In this document: positions 51,872 through 61,300 of the stretch, piece by piece
How positions within the stretch are numbered: position 1 is the stretch's first letter
How the letters are laid out: each line of letters begins with the position of its first letter
DNA from: Streptomyces amritsarensis
GTDB taxonomy: Bacteria > Actinomycetota > Actinomycetes > Streptomycetales > Streptomycetaceae
Length of the DNA stretch: 64,000 nt
Assembly (NCBI RefSeq): GCF_001953875.1
Contig: NZ_MQUR01000014.1
Span: forward strand, 1-64,000
Reading direction: 5' to 3'
Position numbers and translations under genes: made by a program
Notes under the pieces: generated by a model
Told to the model about the DNA's origin: nothing
Database searches by the model: none
The model's input: only the letters and a program-made list of their open reading frames with translations

Positions 51872-52543
51872 GTGCACATCCAGGAATGGCTGGAGACGAT
51901 TCCGGCGGTCAGCATCTATCTCCTGGTGGGCCTGGTCATCGGCCTGGAGAGCCTCGGCATCCCGCTGCCCGGCGAGATCATCCTGGTCAGCTCGGCGCTC
52001 CTGGCCTCGCAGCACGGGGAGATCGACCCCGTGGTACTGGGGCTCTGCGCGATCACCGGCGCCATCGTGGGCGACTCCATCGGCTACGCCATCGGACGCA
52101 GGGGCGGCAAGCCGCTGCTGGAGCGGCTGGGCCGGCGCTTCCCGAAGCACTTCGGACCCCGGCAAGTGGCCCTGGCGGAACGCTCCTTCGACAAGTGGGG
52201 CATGTGGGCAGTCTTCTTCGGCCGGTTCGTGGCGCTGCTGCGGATCTTCGCCGGGCCGCTCGCGGGCGTGCTGCACATGCCGTACTGGCGGTTCCTCGTC
52301 GCCAACGTCCTCGGCGGGATCCTGTGGGCTGGCGGGACCACCGCCGTCATCTACTCGGTCGGCATCGTCGCGGAGCCCTGGCTGAAGCGGTTCTCCTGGC
52401 TGGCCCTGGGTCTCGCCGTGGCCTTCGGGCTCGTGGTGACCCTGGTGATGCGCAACCGGATGAAGAAGGCGGCCGAGGCCGCCGGGCCGGCCGGCGCGGA
52501 GCTCCCCGCGCAGCCGGCGGCCCGCGCCGCCGTGGGCGAGTGA
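51872..52543 (+). CDS. DedA family membrane protein
   Basis: The product is 223 aa, with GTG start. The DedA pattern is LVGLVIGLESLGIPLPGEII followed by LVSSALLA (ExxGIPLPGE), GAIVGDSIGYAIGRRGGKPL, and FFGRFVALLRIFAGPLAGVL with MPYWRFLVANVLGGILWAGG. These match the F/YGRxxxxxRxxxPxxAG motif. DedA proteins help maintain proton motive force and flip undecaprenyl phosphate or other lipids. It follows the GH3 gene by 58 nt and may share its transcript. A uppP gene lies 11 kb away. Confidence 0.93.
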   Translation: MHIQEWLETIPAVSIYLLVGLVIGLESLGIPLPGEIILVSSALLASQHGEIDPVVLGLCAITGAIVGDSIGYAIGRRGGKPLLERLGRRFPKHFGPRQVALAERSFDKWGMWAVFFGRFVALLRIFAGPLAGVLHMPYWRFLVANVLGGILWAGGTTAVIYSVGIVAEPWLKRFSWLALGLAVAFGLVVTLVMRNRMKKAAEAAGPAGAELPAQPAARAAVGE

Positions 52544-52594
52544 CGGCGGCGGAGCCTGCGGCCCCGGCCGCCCGACCGCCGGAACCCCTGGTTC

Positions 52595-53134
52595 TCAGGG
52601 GGTGACCGAGGCGCGGTGCTGCTTGGCCAGCTCCACGTACATCAGGGCGTTGACGCGGATGTGCTCGCGCTCCTCCTCCGTCAGCTCGCGCCGCACCTTC
52701 GCGGGGACGCCCGCGACCAGCGAGCCGGGCGGGACGACCATGCCCTGCGGGACCAGCGCCTGCGCGGCGACCAGGGAACCGGCGCCGATCACCGCGCCGT
52801 TCAGGACGGTGGCGCCCATTCCGATCAGGCAGTCGTCCTCGACGGTGCAGCCGTGCACGACGGCGTTGTGGCCGATGGAGACGCGCTCGCCGATGGACAC
52901 CGGGAAGCCCGGGTCCACGTGGAGCGTGCAGTTGTCCTGCACGTTGCTGTCGGCGCCGAGCGTGATCGGGCCGCAGTCGGCGCGCAGCACCGCCGAGTAC
53001 CAGATGCTGGAGCCGGCGGCGAGGGTCACGTCGCCGACCGCGACCGAGGTGGGCGCGGTGAAGGCCGTGGGGTGGATGTCCGGGGTCTTTCCGCCGACAC
53101 CCGCCACGAGTGCCTGGGCCGCCTGGTGCGTCAT
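52595..53134 (-). CDS. Gamma-class carbonic anhydrase-like hexapeptide protein
   Basis: The product is 179 aa. It is a left-handed beta-helix of hexapeptide repeats. Zinc-ligand His lie in DNCTLHVDPG and IGHNAVVHGCTVEDDCLIGM, matching the three-His pattern of gamma-carbonic anhydrases. The end has VRRELTEEEREHIRVNALMY followed by VELAKQHRA, a helix seen in this subgroup. Several homologues are inactive on CO2 and carry other metals, so activity is not guaranteed. ATG at 53134 has AGAGGAAGAG upstream. It is divergent from the acyltransferase gene. Confidence 0.88.
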   Translation of the reverse strand: MTHQAAQALVAGVGGKTPDIHPTAFTAPTSVAVGDVTLAAGSSIWYSAVLRADCGPITLGADSNVQDNCTLHVDPGFPVSIGERVSIGHNAVVHGCTVEDDCLIGMGATVLNGAVIGAGSLVAAQALVPQGMVVPPGSLVAGVPAKVRRELTEEEREHIRVNALMYVELAKQHRASVTP

Positions 53135-53271
53135 GTTCTCTTCCTCTGGTCTGTCGTCCTGGTGCCGCGCCAACAGCACGGTAGGGCACACGGCCCGCCG
53201 TGCCCGCGATGGGGTGAAGATCACAGGATCGCCGTCCGGACGACCGGGGCGCGGCGCATTACCGTGGCCGG

Positions 53272-54165
53272 GTGCCGAAGAAACAGAACACGTTCTCATC
53301 CGTGGCGGCCCTGCGCCGCCGGCTGGCGAGCCGCGTGGTCCACACCGGCTGGCGCTGGATGCAGCAGGCCGGGGCCGTGACCGCGCAGACTCCGGGCCGG
53401 CTGCGGTTCGGCGCGATCGGGGACGGCACCCGGCTCGCCTTCCCGCAGGGCACGGTCTTCGGCGAGCGGTGGATCCGGCTCGGCGCGCACTGCATCATCG
53501 GCGAGCAGGTCACCCTCACCGCCGGCATGATGCCGGACCTCGACCTGGGCGCGGAGCCGATGCTGGTGCTCGGCGACGGCGTGGTCATCGGCCGGGACAG
53601 CCACGTCATCGCGGACGCCCGCATCACGATCGAGTCGAACACCTTCTGCGGGCCCGGCGTCTACATCACGTCCACGAACCACAGCTACGACGATCCGCAC
53701 GAGCCCGTCGGACGGCAGTGGCCGCGCAGCGCGCCGGTGGAGATCGGCCCCGGCTGCTGGCTCGGCACCGGCTCGGTGATCCTGCCGGGTGCACGGCTGG
53801 GCCGCAACGTCGTGGTGGCCGCGGGGGCCGTCGTACGGGGCGAGGTGCCCGATCACGCCGTGGTGGCGGGGGCGCCGGCGCGGATCGTGCGGCGCTGGAC
53901 GCCGGAGACGGGCTGGCAGCCGCCGCTGCGGACTCCGGCGCCCGTGCCGATCCCCGACGGGACGACCCCGGAGCAACTGCGGGTCCTGGCCGAGCTGACC
54001 GAGGCGGAACTGGCCGAGGTGGAGCGAGCCGCGGGCGAGCGTGCGCAGGCCGGGCGGGCGCAGGCCGAGCGCGCCGCGGGCGAGTCGGCCGAGGTAGAGC
54101 GTGCCGGGACCGGGCGGGCGGAGGCCGAGTGCGCCGGGGGCGAGCTGGCCGAGGCCGAGAGGTAG
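53272..54165 (+). CDS. Hexapeptide-repeat acyltransferase with repetitive charged tail
   Basis: The product is 297 aa, with GTG start. The left-handed beta-helix spans about residues 45-220: IRLGAHCIIGEQVTLTAGMM, DGVVIGRDSHVIADARITIE, then NTFCGPGVYITSTNHSYDDP and WLGTGSVILPGARLGRNVVV followed by AAGAVVRGEVPDHAVVAGAP. STNHSYDD places the catalytic His of LbetaH acetyltransferases. The C-terminus (about 240-297) is a charged Ala/Glu/Arg repeat (AERAAGESAEVERAGTGRAE), encoded by GAGCG-rich repeated DNA. The acceptor sugar or lipid is unknown. Confidence 0.85.
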   Translation: MPKKQNTFSSVAALRRRLASRVVHTGWRWMQQAGAVTAQTPGRLRFGAIGDGTRLAFPQGTVFGERWIRLGAHCIIGEQVTLTAGMMPDLDLGAEPMLVLGDGVVIGRDSHVIADARITIESNTFCGPGVYITSTNHSYDDPHEPVGRQWPRSAPVEIGPGCWLGTGSVILPGARLGRNVVVAAGAVVRGEVPDHAVVAGAPARIVRRWTPETGWQPPLRTPAPVPIPDGTTPEQLRVLAELTEAELAEVERAAGERAQAGRAQAERAAGESAEVERAGTGRAEAECAGGELAEAER

Positions 54166-54183
54166 GGCCCCGCGGGGGACCGC

Positions 54184-55050
54184 TCAGCCGGCGGCGAGCA
54201 GTACCGTTCCCGCGAGGGCCAGGCCGGCACCCGCCGCCTGGACGGTGCGCAGCCGCTCCTTGAGGACGGCGAAGGCGGCGAGCGCGGTGATCACCGGGTA
54301 GAGCGAGGACAGTACGGCGGCCATGGTGACCGGGCCGTTCTGGGCGGCGACGGAGTACGTGCCGTTCGCCGCGACGTCGGCCAGGCCGACGAAGGCCAGC
54401 GCGGGCAGCAGCCCCCACAGGATGCGCGGGCCGGTGCCCTCCGGGAGGGCGGGGACACCGCGCCGGGACTGCGCCCAGAGGGCGGCGCCGCCGACGGCGA
54501 CGTTGGTGACCCGCTGGACGAACAGGGCGAGGAAGAGCCCGGTGATGGTGGTGGAGGCCTGCGCGATCAGGGCCATCACCGCACCGAAGCCGAAGGCCGC
54601 GACCAGGGTGAGGACCACGGCCTGCCGCTGGACGGGGGCGCCGCGCAGCTCGGGGCCGCCGGCGAGGACGATGCCGACGACGGCCACGGCGATGCCGGCG
54701 AACTGGCCCGGGCCGGGCCGCTCGCCCAGCATCAGCCCGGCGGCGACGGGCACGACCACGCCGAGGGAGCCGAGCGGCGAGACCACCCCCATCGGGCCGA
54801 GGGCCAGCGCCTTGTAGAAGCTGAGCATGGCCACCGGTCCGACGACGCCGGCGGCGACCGCGAACCACAGTCGGGGGTCGGCCTCGTGCCAGGCGCCGGT
54901 GGCGAGGACCAGGGCGCCGAGCACGACGACGGCGACGACCTGCGAGACGACCACCACTGTGAGCGCCGGTATCTTGCGGGTCAGCAGCCCGCCGCCGAAG
55001 TCGGCGAGACCCCACAGCACGGCTGTGGCCAGGGCGAAGAGGGCGGTCAT
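54184..55050 (-). CDS. EamA/DMT superfamily transporter
   Basis: The product is 288 aa with ten transmembrane helices. Marks are FALATAVLWGLADFGGGLLT, then FYKALALGPMGVVSPLGSLG and VVVPVAAGLMLGERPGPGQF (repeat one). Repeat two includes SSLYPVITALAAFAVLKERL. GAGG upstream supports the ATG at 55050. It ends 18 nt from the convergent acyltransferase gene and is divergent from the XRE-cupin regulator, which may control it. The substrate is unknown. Confidence 0.88.
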   Translation of the reverse strand: MTALFALATAVLWGLADFGGGLLTRKIPALTVVVVSQVVAVVVLGALVLATGAWHEADPRLWFAVAAGVVGPVAMLSFYKALALGPMGVVSPLGSLGVVVPVAAGLMLGERPGPGQFAGIAVAVVGIVLAGGPELRGAPVQRQAVVLTLVAAFGFGAVMALIAQASTTITGLFLALFVQRVTNVAVGGAALWAQSRRGVPALPEGTGPRILWGLLPALAFVGLADVAANGTYSVAAQNGPVTMAAVLSSLYPVITALAAFAVLKERLRTVQAAGAGLALAGTVLLAAG

Positions 55051-55154
55051 CGGGGGGCCTCGCAGTACAGTGCAGTGAACGCCGGAGTGCAGCATCGAAT
55101 ACGGAACACGTTAGTACACCCTGTTGGACTGCGTCATCCAGGATATTGGACGGA

Positions 55155-55793
55155 ATGGTGTCGGATCTCGAACAGCTCACCCAGGCGCTCGCCCGGAACC
55201 TCAGGAGGTGGCGCGCGGAGCGCGGTTTCACACTGGACTCGCTGGCGGCCCGGGCCGGCGTGAGCCGCGGGATGATCATCCAGATCGAGCAGGCCCGTAC
55301 GAACCCCAGTGTGGGCACCACGGTCAGGCTGGCCGACGCGCTGGGCGTCAGCATCTCCGCGCTCCTCGACTACGACCGCGGCCCGCAGGTCAGGGTCGTG
55401 GCGCCGGAGCAGGTGGTGCGGATCTGGTCGAGCGAGGCGGGCAGCTCGACGACCATGCTGATCGGCACCGACGAGCGCGGGCCCATGGAGCTGTGGACCT
55501 GGCACCTGGTCCCGGGCGAGGGCACGGACTCCGTCCCCCACCCCTCCGGCACCATCGAGATGCTGCACGTCACGGCCGGGGAGCTGACCCTGGTGGTCGG
55601 CGAGGAGGAGTTCCGCGTCCCCGCCGGGGCCGCGGCCGCCTTCGAGGCCAACCTCCCGCACTCCTACCGCAACGAAGGCTCCGTGCCGATGGAGATGACC
55701 CTCGCGGTGTCGGTCCCGCCCGTCTCCGCACCGGTACCCGCGACCGCCACCGCGCACGCGCACGGCGGTGCGGCCGCGGGCCGGGACGGCTAG
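55155..55793 (+). CDS. XRE family regulator with C-terminal cupin
   Basis: The product is 212 aa. The Cro/C1 HTH is RNLRRWRAERGFTLDSLAAR followed by AGVSRGMIIQIEQARTNPSV (about residues 16-65). The cupin domain (about 110-185) has WTWHLVPGEGTDSVPHPSGT, IEMLHVTAGELTLVVGEEEF and RVPAGAAAAFEANLPHSYRN, the two cupin motifs with metal-binding His/Glu positions. This fusion usually senses a small molecule. The stop TAG at 55791 lies inside the left CTAG of a miniature element, so the last residues (GGAAAGRDG) may have been changed by the insertion. It is divergent from an EamA transporter. Confidence 0.93.
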   Translation: MVSDLEQLTQALARNLRRWRAERGFTLDSLAARAGVSRGMIIQIEQARTNPSVGTTVRLADALGVSISALLDYDRGPQVRVVAPEQVVRIWSSEAGSSTTMLIGTDERGPMELWTWHLVPGEGTDSVPHPSGTIEMLHVTAGELTLVVGEEEFRVPAGAAAAFEANLPHSYRNEGSVPMEMTLAVSVPPVSAPVPATATAHAHGGAAAGRDG

Positions 55794-55858
55794 AGCTGTG
55801 GCCGGCAACGGCGTGCCGGGCGGCGCGACCCGGTGAACCTTGCCGGTCACAGCACTAG
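55790..55858. mobile_element. Miniature inverted-repeat element (MITE-like), short copy
   Basis: This is a 69 bp element, CTAG-bounded. The left end CTAGAGCTGTGGCCGGCAA matches the reverse complement of the right end (CTAGTGCTGTGACCGGCAA) at 17 of 19 positions, and the two arms almost meet. The right 49 bp match the copy at 4856-5020 with three differences. It is a central-deletion form of that element. Its left CTAG supplies the stop codon of the XRE-cupin gene and its right CTAG the stop of the convergent CoA-binding gene. As a long hairpin it may also act as a two-way terminator. Confidence 0.75.
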
Positions 55859-56259
55859 AGAGCCGGGATCTCGATCGCCGGGCAGCGGTCCATGACCATC
55901 GTCAGCCCGGCCTCGCGGGTCCGGTCGAAGGCGGCCTCGTCGATCACGCCGAGCTGGAACCAGACGGCCTCGGCGCCGACGGCGGCCGCCTGGTCGGCCA
56001 CCGCCCCGGCCAGCTCGCTGTTCACGAAGACGTCCACCACGTCCACCTTGAACGGGATCGCCTCCAGCGAGGCGTAGCCCGGCTCGCCGTGCACGGTCTC
56101 GGCCTTGGGGTGCACGGGAACCACGCGCTTGCCGTACTGCTGGAGCACGCGGGCCACCCCGTAGGCCGCCCGGTCCCTGTTGTTCGAGAGGCCCACCACG
56201 GCCCAGGTGTCGCCGAGCTCGGTGAGGATCTTGCGGATGGTTGCCGGATCGCCGTACAC
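55855..56259 (-). CDS. CoA-binding domain protein
   Basis: The product is 134 aa. It is a single Rossmann-like CoA-binding domain (YccU/YneT type): DPATIRKILTELGDTWAVVG followed by LSNNRDRAAYGVARVLQQYG, then RVVPVHPKAETVHGEPGYAS. VDVVDVFVNSELAGAVADQA and VWFQLGVIDEAAFDRTREAG follow. GTG at 56259 is the start; the ribosome site is weak. The stop TAG falls in the right terminal CTAG of the miniature element, so the original 3' end of the gene may differ. The family's role is unclear; related domains occur in acyl-CoA synthetases. Confidence 0.88.
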   Translation of the reverse strand: MYGDPATIRKILTELGDTWAVVGLSNNRDRAAYGVARVLQQYGKRVVPVHPKAETVHGEPGYASLEAIPFKVDVVDVFVNSELAGAVADQAAAVGAEAVWFQLGVIDEAAFDRTREAGLTMVMDRCPAIEIPAL

Positions 56260-56426
56260 GCGTGCCGCCTCCTGCTGCTGTCTGCCGTCGTCTGCCGGTC
56301 AGGCGCAACAACCGAAAACCCGCACGTCCGATTCCCGCCGACGCTCTTGGGGACGCCTGCGCTTCGGGTCCCGTCCCTGCACCAGCGGCGGCCGGGGCCG
56401 CCACGGCCACGGACTAGGGTGGAGCG

Positions 56427-57053
56427 GTGAAGGCAGACCAGTACGTGACGGTGGCCCGTGAGGGTGCGCACGAGTCGGAGATCAACCGCTCGCGCTTCCT
56501 GTGTTCGCTCGCGCCCGCCGCGACCGAGCAGGAGGCGCAGGAGTTCGTCGCGCGCATCCGCAAGGAGCACCCCACCGCCACGCACAACTGCTACGCCTAC
56601 GTCATCGGGGCCGACGCCGCCGTCCAGAAGGCCAGCGACGACGGGGAGCCCGGCGGCACCGCCGGGGTGCCCATGCTGCAGATGCTCATGCGCCGCGACG
56701 TCCGCTACGCCGTCGCCGTCGTCACCCGCTACTACGGCGGCGTGAAGCTCGGCGCCGGCGGGCTGATACGCGCCTACGGCGGTGTCGTCGGCGAGGCCCT
56801 CGACGAGCTCGGCACCGTCACCCGGCGCCGCTACCGGCTGGCCACCGTCACCGTCGACCACCAGCGGGCCGGCAAGACGCAGAACGACCTGCGCTCCACC
56901 GGCCGGACCGTGGTGGACCTGCGCTACGGGGCCGCCGTGGAGATCGAGGTCGCCCTGCCCGAGGCCGACCTGCCCGCCTTCGAGGCCTGGCTCGCCGACA
57001 CCACGGCCGGCAGCGCCGCCCTGACCCTCGGCGGGGAGACGTACGCGCCCTGA
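56427..57053 (+). CDS. YigZ/IMPACT family protein
   Basis: The product is 208 aa, with GTG start. N-terminal UPF0029 domain: SEINRSRFLCSLAPAATEQE, THNCYAYVIGADAAVQKASD and DDGEPGGTAGVPMLQMLMRR, then VVTRYYGGVKLGAGGLIRAY. The last two are the IMPACT signature. The C-terminal DUF1949 domain follows (about residues 140-205). The human relative IMPACT regulates GCN2; the bacterial role is unclear. It is single-gene, ahead of sbcDC. Confidence 0.93.
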   Translation: MKADQYVTVAREGAHESEINRSRFLCSLAPAATEQEAQEFVARIRKEHPTATHNCYAYVIGADAAVQKASDDGEPGGTAGVPMLQMLMRRDVRYAVAVVTRYYGGVKLGAGGLIRAYGGVVGEALDELGTVTRRRYRLATVTVDHQRAGKTQNDLRSTGRTVVDLRYGAAVEIEVALPEADLPAFEAWLADTTAGSAALTLGGETYAP

Positions 57054-57118
57054 GCGCCCCCGGGGACGGGTTAGCGTAGTGGGGTTCAGCGAGCGGGAGA
57101 CGACCAGGGGGAGACGGC

Positions 57119-57142
57119 ATGTGCGGCGGTGCCGGCGAGTGA
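57119..57142 (+). CDS. 7-codon ORF overlapping the sbcD start (possible coupling)
   Basis: The ORF encodes MCGGAGE and stops at TGA 57140-57142. Its ATG is ideally placed 5 nt after AGGGGGAG, while the conserved sbcD GTG (57139) has no ribosome site and overlaps this stop as GTGA. Reinitiation after the mini-ORF would explain how sbcD is translated. The alternative is that sbcD starts at an in-frame GTG at 57121, which uses the same ribosome site. Confidence 0.35.
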   Translation: MCGGAGE

Positions 57143-58308
57143 AGTTCCTGCACACCTCCGACTGGCACCTCGGCCGGGCCTTCCACCGGGTGAACCTGCT
57201 CGGCGCCCAGGCCGCCTTCGTGGACCACCTCGTCGAGACGGTCCGCACGCACGGGGTCGACGCCGTCCTCGTCGCCGGCGACGTCTACGACCGTGCCGTG
57301 CCCCCGCTGCCCGCCGTCGAGCTGTACGACCGGGCCCTGCACCGGCTCGCCGACCTCGGGGTGCCCACCGTCATGATCTCCGGCAACCACGACTCCGCCC
57401 GCCGCCTCGGCGTCGGCGCCGGGCTGATCGGCCGCGCCGGGATCCACCTGCGGACCGACCCGGCCGGCTGCGCCGACCCCGTCGTACTGGCCGACGTACA
57501 CGGTGATGTGGCCTTCTACGGGCTGCCGTACCTGGAGCCGGCCCTGGTCAAGGACGAGTTCGCCGCACGGAAGGTCAGCCACGAGGCGGTCCTCGGCGCG
57601 GCCATGGACCGGATCCGGGCCGACCTCGCCACCCGCCCGCCCGGCACCCGCTCCGTCGTCCTGGCGCACGCCTTCGTCACCGGCGGGCAGGCCAGCGACA
57701 GCGAGCGCGACATCAGCGTCGGCGGCGTCGAGGCCGTGCCCGCCTCCGTCTTCGACGGGGTGGACTACGCCGCCCTCGGCCACCTCCACGGCTGCCAGAC
57801 GATCAACGAACGGGTCCGCTACTCCGGTTCCCCGCTCGCCTACTCCTTCTCCGAGGCGGACCACCGCAAGACCATGTGGCTCGTCGAACTGGGCGCGCAG
57901 GGAGAGATCGCCGCCGCCGAGCGCATCGACACCCCCGTACCGCGCGCCCTCGCGAGGCTGCGCGGACGCATCGACGACCTGCTCGACGACCCGGCGTACA
58001 CCGTGCACGAGGACGCGTGGGTGGAGGCCACCCTCACCGACCCGGTCCGCCCCGAGGACCCCATGGCCCGCCTCGCCGCCCGCTTCCCGCACACCCTCAC
58101 CCTGGCCTTCGACCCAGAAGGCCGTCGTGAGGACACCGGGGCCTCCTACGCGCAGCGGCTCCACGGCCGCACCGACCAGCAGATCGCCGAGGACTTCGTC
58201 GCCCACGTGCGCGGCGGCGGCCACCCCGACGAGGCCGAACGGGCCGTCCTCCAAGGCGCCTTCGACGACGTCCGCGCCGACGACAGCCGCCGGGAGACCC
58301 ACCGATGA
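57139..58308 (+). CDS. sbcD: Exonuclease SbcCD subunit D
   Basis: The product is 389 aa from GTG 57139 (or 395 aa from GTG 57121). The phosphoesterase motifs of Mre11/SbcD are VKFLHTSDWHLGRAF (DxH), VLVAGDVYDRAVPP (GDxxD), PTVMISGNHDSARRL (GNHD), VVLAHAFVTGG and LGHLHGCQ (GHLH). All metal ligands are present. With SbcC it forms an ATP-dependent nuclease that opens hairpins and blocked ends. The stop overlaps the sbcC ATG by 4 nt (ATGA), showing tight coupling. Confidence 0.96.
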   Translation: MKFLHTSDWHLGRAFHRVNLLGAQAAFVDHLVETVRTHGVDAVLVAGDVYDRAVPPLPAVELYDRALHRLADLGVPTVMISGNHDSARRLGVGAGLIGRAGIHLRTDPAGCADPVVLADVHGDVAFYGLPYLEPALVKDEFAARKVSHEAVLGAAMDRIRADLATRPPGTRSVVLAHAFVTGGQASDSERDISVGGVEAVPASVFDGVDYAALGHLHGCQTINERVRYSGSPLAYSFSEADHRKTMWLVELGAQGEIAAAERIDTPVPRALARLRGRIDDLLDDPAYTVHEDAWVEATLTDPVRPEDPMARLAARFPHTLTLAFDPEGRREDTGASYAQRLHGRTDQQIAEDFVAHVRGGGHPDEAERAVLQGAFDDVRADDSRRETHR

Positions 58309-61300
58309 GGCTGCACCGGCTGGCCGTCACCGCCTTCGGGCCGTTCGCCGACCCCCAGGAGATCGACTTCGACGCCCTGTCCGGCGCCGGGATCTTCCTG
58401 CTGCACGGTCCCACGGGCGCGGGGAAGACCTCCGTGCTCGACGCCGTCTGCTACGCCCTCTACGGTTCCGTGCCCGGCGCCCGCCAGGCCCCCGGCACCA
58501 GCCTGCGCAGCGACCACGCCGCCCCCGGCACCCCGACCGAGGTCACCCTCGAACTCACCGCGGGCGGCCGCCGCCTGGAGATCACCCGCCGCCCCGAGCA
58601 GGAGCGCCCCAAGAAGCGCGGCACCGGCACCACCAAGGACAAGGCCCAGAGCCGGCTGCGCGAGCACACCGGCGACGGCTGGACAGCACTCAGCCGCTCC
58701 CACCAGGAGATCGGCGAGGAGATCGAGCACCTGCTCGGCATGAGCCGCGAGCAGTTCTGCCAGGTCGTGCTGTTGCCGCAGGGGGAGTTCGCCCGGTTCC
58801 TGCGCGCCGACGAGGCGGCCCGCGGCCGGCTCCTCGGCCGACTCTTCGACACCCGCCGCTTCGCGGCCGTCGAAACCCTGCTCGGGGAGCGGCGCCGGGC
58901 CGCCGAGGCCAGGGTCCGGGCCGGCGACGAAAAGGTGCTCCACACCGCCCAGCGACTCGCCCAGGCCGCCGGGGACAGCGCCGACCTGCGGGCCTGGCCG
59001 CTGCCCGGACACCAGCCGGGAGACCCCGGGCTGGCCGGAGCGGTCCGCGCCTGGGCGGCCGTCGCCCGCTGCTCGGCCCGGGAAAGGCTGGACGTCGCCG
59101 AATACGCCCTGGCCGCCGTCGAAGGCCGGCACGCCGCCGCCCGGCGGGCCGCCGAGGACGCGCGCGAGCTCGACCGGCTCCAGCGCCGACACGCGGAGAC
59201 CGCCCGCCGGGCCGCCCTGCTCGCCGAGGCGGAGCCCGAGCGCGAGCGCGTGCGCGCCCTGCTGGACAGGGCCCGGCGCGCAGCCATGGTGGCGCCCGCC
59301 CTGGAGCTGCGCGGCGCGGCTTCCTCGGCACACCTCGCCGCCGCGCACGCCGAGACGGCGGCGCGCGCGGAACTGCCGCCCCCGCTGCGCGAGGCGGGCG
59401 CCGATCAGCTGGCCGCCGTCGAGCAGCGGCTGCGCGAGGAGCTCGGCGCGCTCGGCGCCGCCCACCGCGCCGAGCAGCGCAGCGCCGAGATCGGCCGCGA
59501 ACGGGCCGACCTGGAACGGGAGTCCCGGGCAGCCGAGGAGCAGCACCAGGAGTCCGCCGAGTGGCTGGCGCGCTGGGACGAGACCCGCACCGCCCTCCAG
59601 GAACGGGCGGACGCCGCCCAGCAGGCCGCCACCCTGGCCGAGCAGCTCGCGGGCCGGCTGGAACCGGCCCGGATGAACCTCAGCGCCGCTCGCAGGCGGG
59701 ACGAGTTCGCGGCCGAAGCGGAACGCGCCGAGGCCGAACTGCTCGACCTGCGCGAGGAGTCGGCAGCCGCCCGGGAGAGCTGGCTTCAGCTGAAGGAGGC
59801 CCGGCTGCGCGGAATCGCCGCCGAGCTCGCCGAGGCACTGGTGGCCGGGGAGGCCTGTACGGTGTGCGGCTCCGCGGAGCACCCCGCTCCGGCCCGCCCC
59901 GCCCCCGGCCACGTGGACCGCGCCGCCGAGGACGCCGCCCACGCCGCCTTCGAACAGGCCGAGCAGGCCCGCTCCGCCGTCGAACGCCGGCTTGCCGCCG
60001 CCCGGGAGGCCCGCGCCGAGGCCGCTTCCGCGGCCGGGGAGGCCACCACCGCCGAACTCCTCTCCCTCACCGCGGACCTGAGCGCCCGGCACGCCGCCGC
60101 CCACGCCGCGGCCGCCGGCCTGCACGCCGCCCGCGAGCAGCTCGCCCGCGCCGAACGGGAGCACGCCGCGCGCAGCGCCGACCGGCTCGACGCCGAGACC
60201 CGGGCCGCCGCCCGGGCCTCCCGCCGCGAGGCCCTGGACCGGGAACAGGCCTCGCTGGAGGCCGAACTCGCCCTGGTGCGGCGTGACGCTCCCACCGTCG
60301 CGGCCCGTGCCCGGACCCTGGAGGACCGGGTCCGGATGGTCGCCTCGGCCGCGGCCTGCCTGCGCCGGGCCGAGACGGCGGCCGCCCGGCTGAAAGAGGC
60401 CGACGACCAGCTGGCCGACGCCGCCTTCAAGGCCGGCTTCGACACCGTCGAGGCCGCCGCCGACGCCGTCCTGCCCGAGTACGAACGCACCGCGCTCCAA
60501 CACAGGTTGGACACCTGGCAGGCGGAAGAGGCCCTCCTGGCGGACCGCCTCGGCGAGAGCGGCACCGCCGAGGCGGCGGCGCAGCCTCCGGCCGCACCGG
60601 ACGCGGCCGAGGCGTACGCGGCCGCGGCCGCGGCGAAGCTGCGTACCGCAGGCTCCGCCTGCGACGCGGCCCGGGTCCGCTGCACCGAGCTGGACCGGCT
60701 CTCCCGGCAGATGGAGCAGGAACTGCGCGCGCTCGGCCCGCTGCGCGAGGACTACGACCGGGTGGCCCGGCTGGCCGGACTGACCGCGGGCACCTCCGCC
60801 GACAACGAGCGCAGGATGCGCCTGGAGGCCTACGTGCTGGCCGCCCGCCTGGAGCAGGTGGCCGCCGCCGCGACGGTACGGCTGCTGCGGATGTCCGGCG
60901 GCCGCTACACCCTGGTCCACTCCGACGCGCGAGCGGGCGGACGCGGGCGTTCCGGCCTCGGGCTGCACGTGGTCGACGCGTGGACCGGCAGCGAGCGGGA
61001 CACCGCCACCCTGTCCGGCGGCGAGACCTTCTTCGCCTCGCTGTCCCTCGCGCTGGGCCTCGCCGACGTGGTCACCGACGAGGCGGGCGGCACCCGCCTC
61101 GACACCCTGTTCATCGACGAGGGCTTCGGCAGCCTCGACGACCAGGCCCTGGACGAGGTGCTCGACGTGCTGGACTCCCTGCGCGAACGGGACCGCAGTG
61201 TCGGCATCGTCAGCCACGTCGCCGACCTGCGCACCCGCGTCCAGGCGCAGCTGGAGATCGTCAAGCAGCGCGGCGGATCGGTGGTGCGCCACCGCACGGC

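Noticed and set aside
58146..61292. A 1,048-codon open frame on the - strand
   Set aside because: It is antisense to sbcC; the Gly/Leu/Gln/Val composition mirrors the coiled-coil codons of the sense gene.
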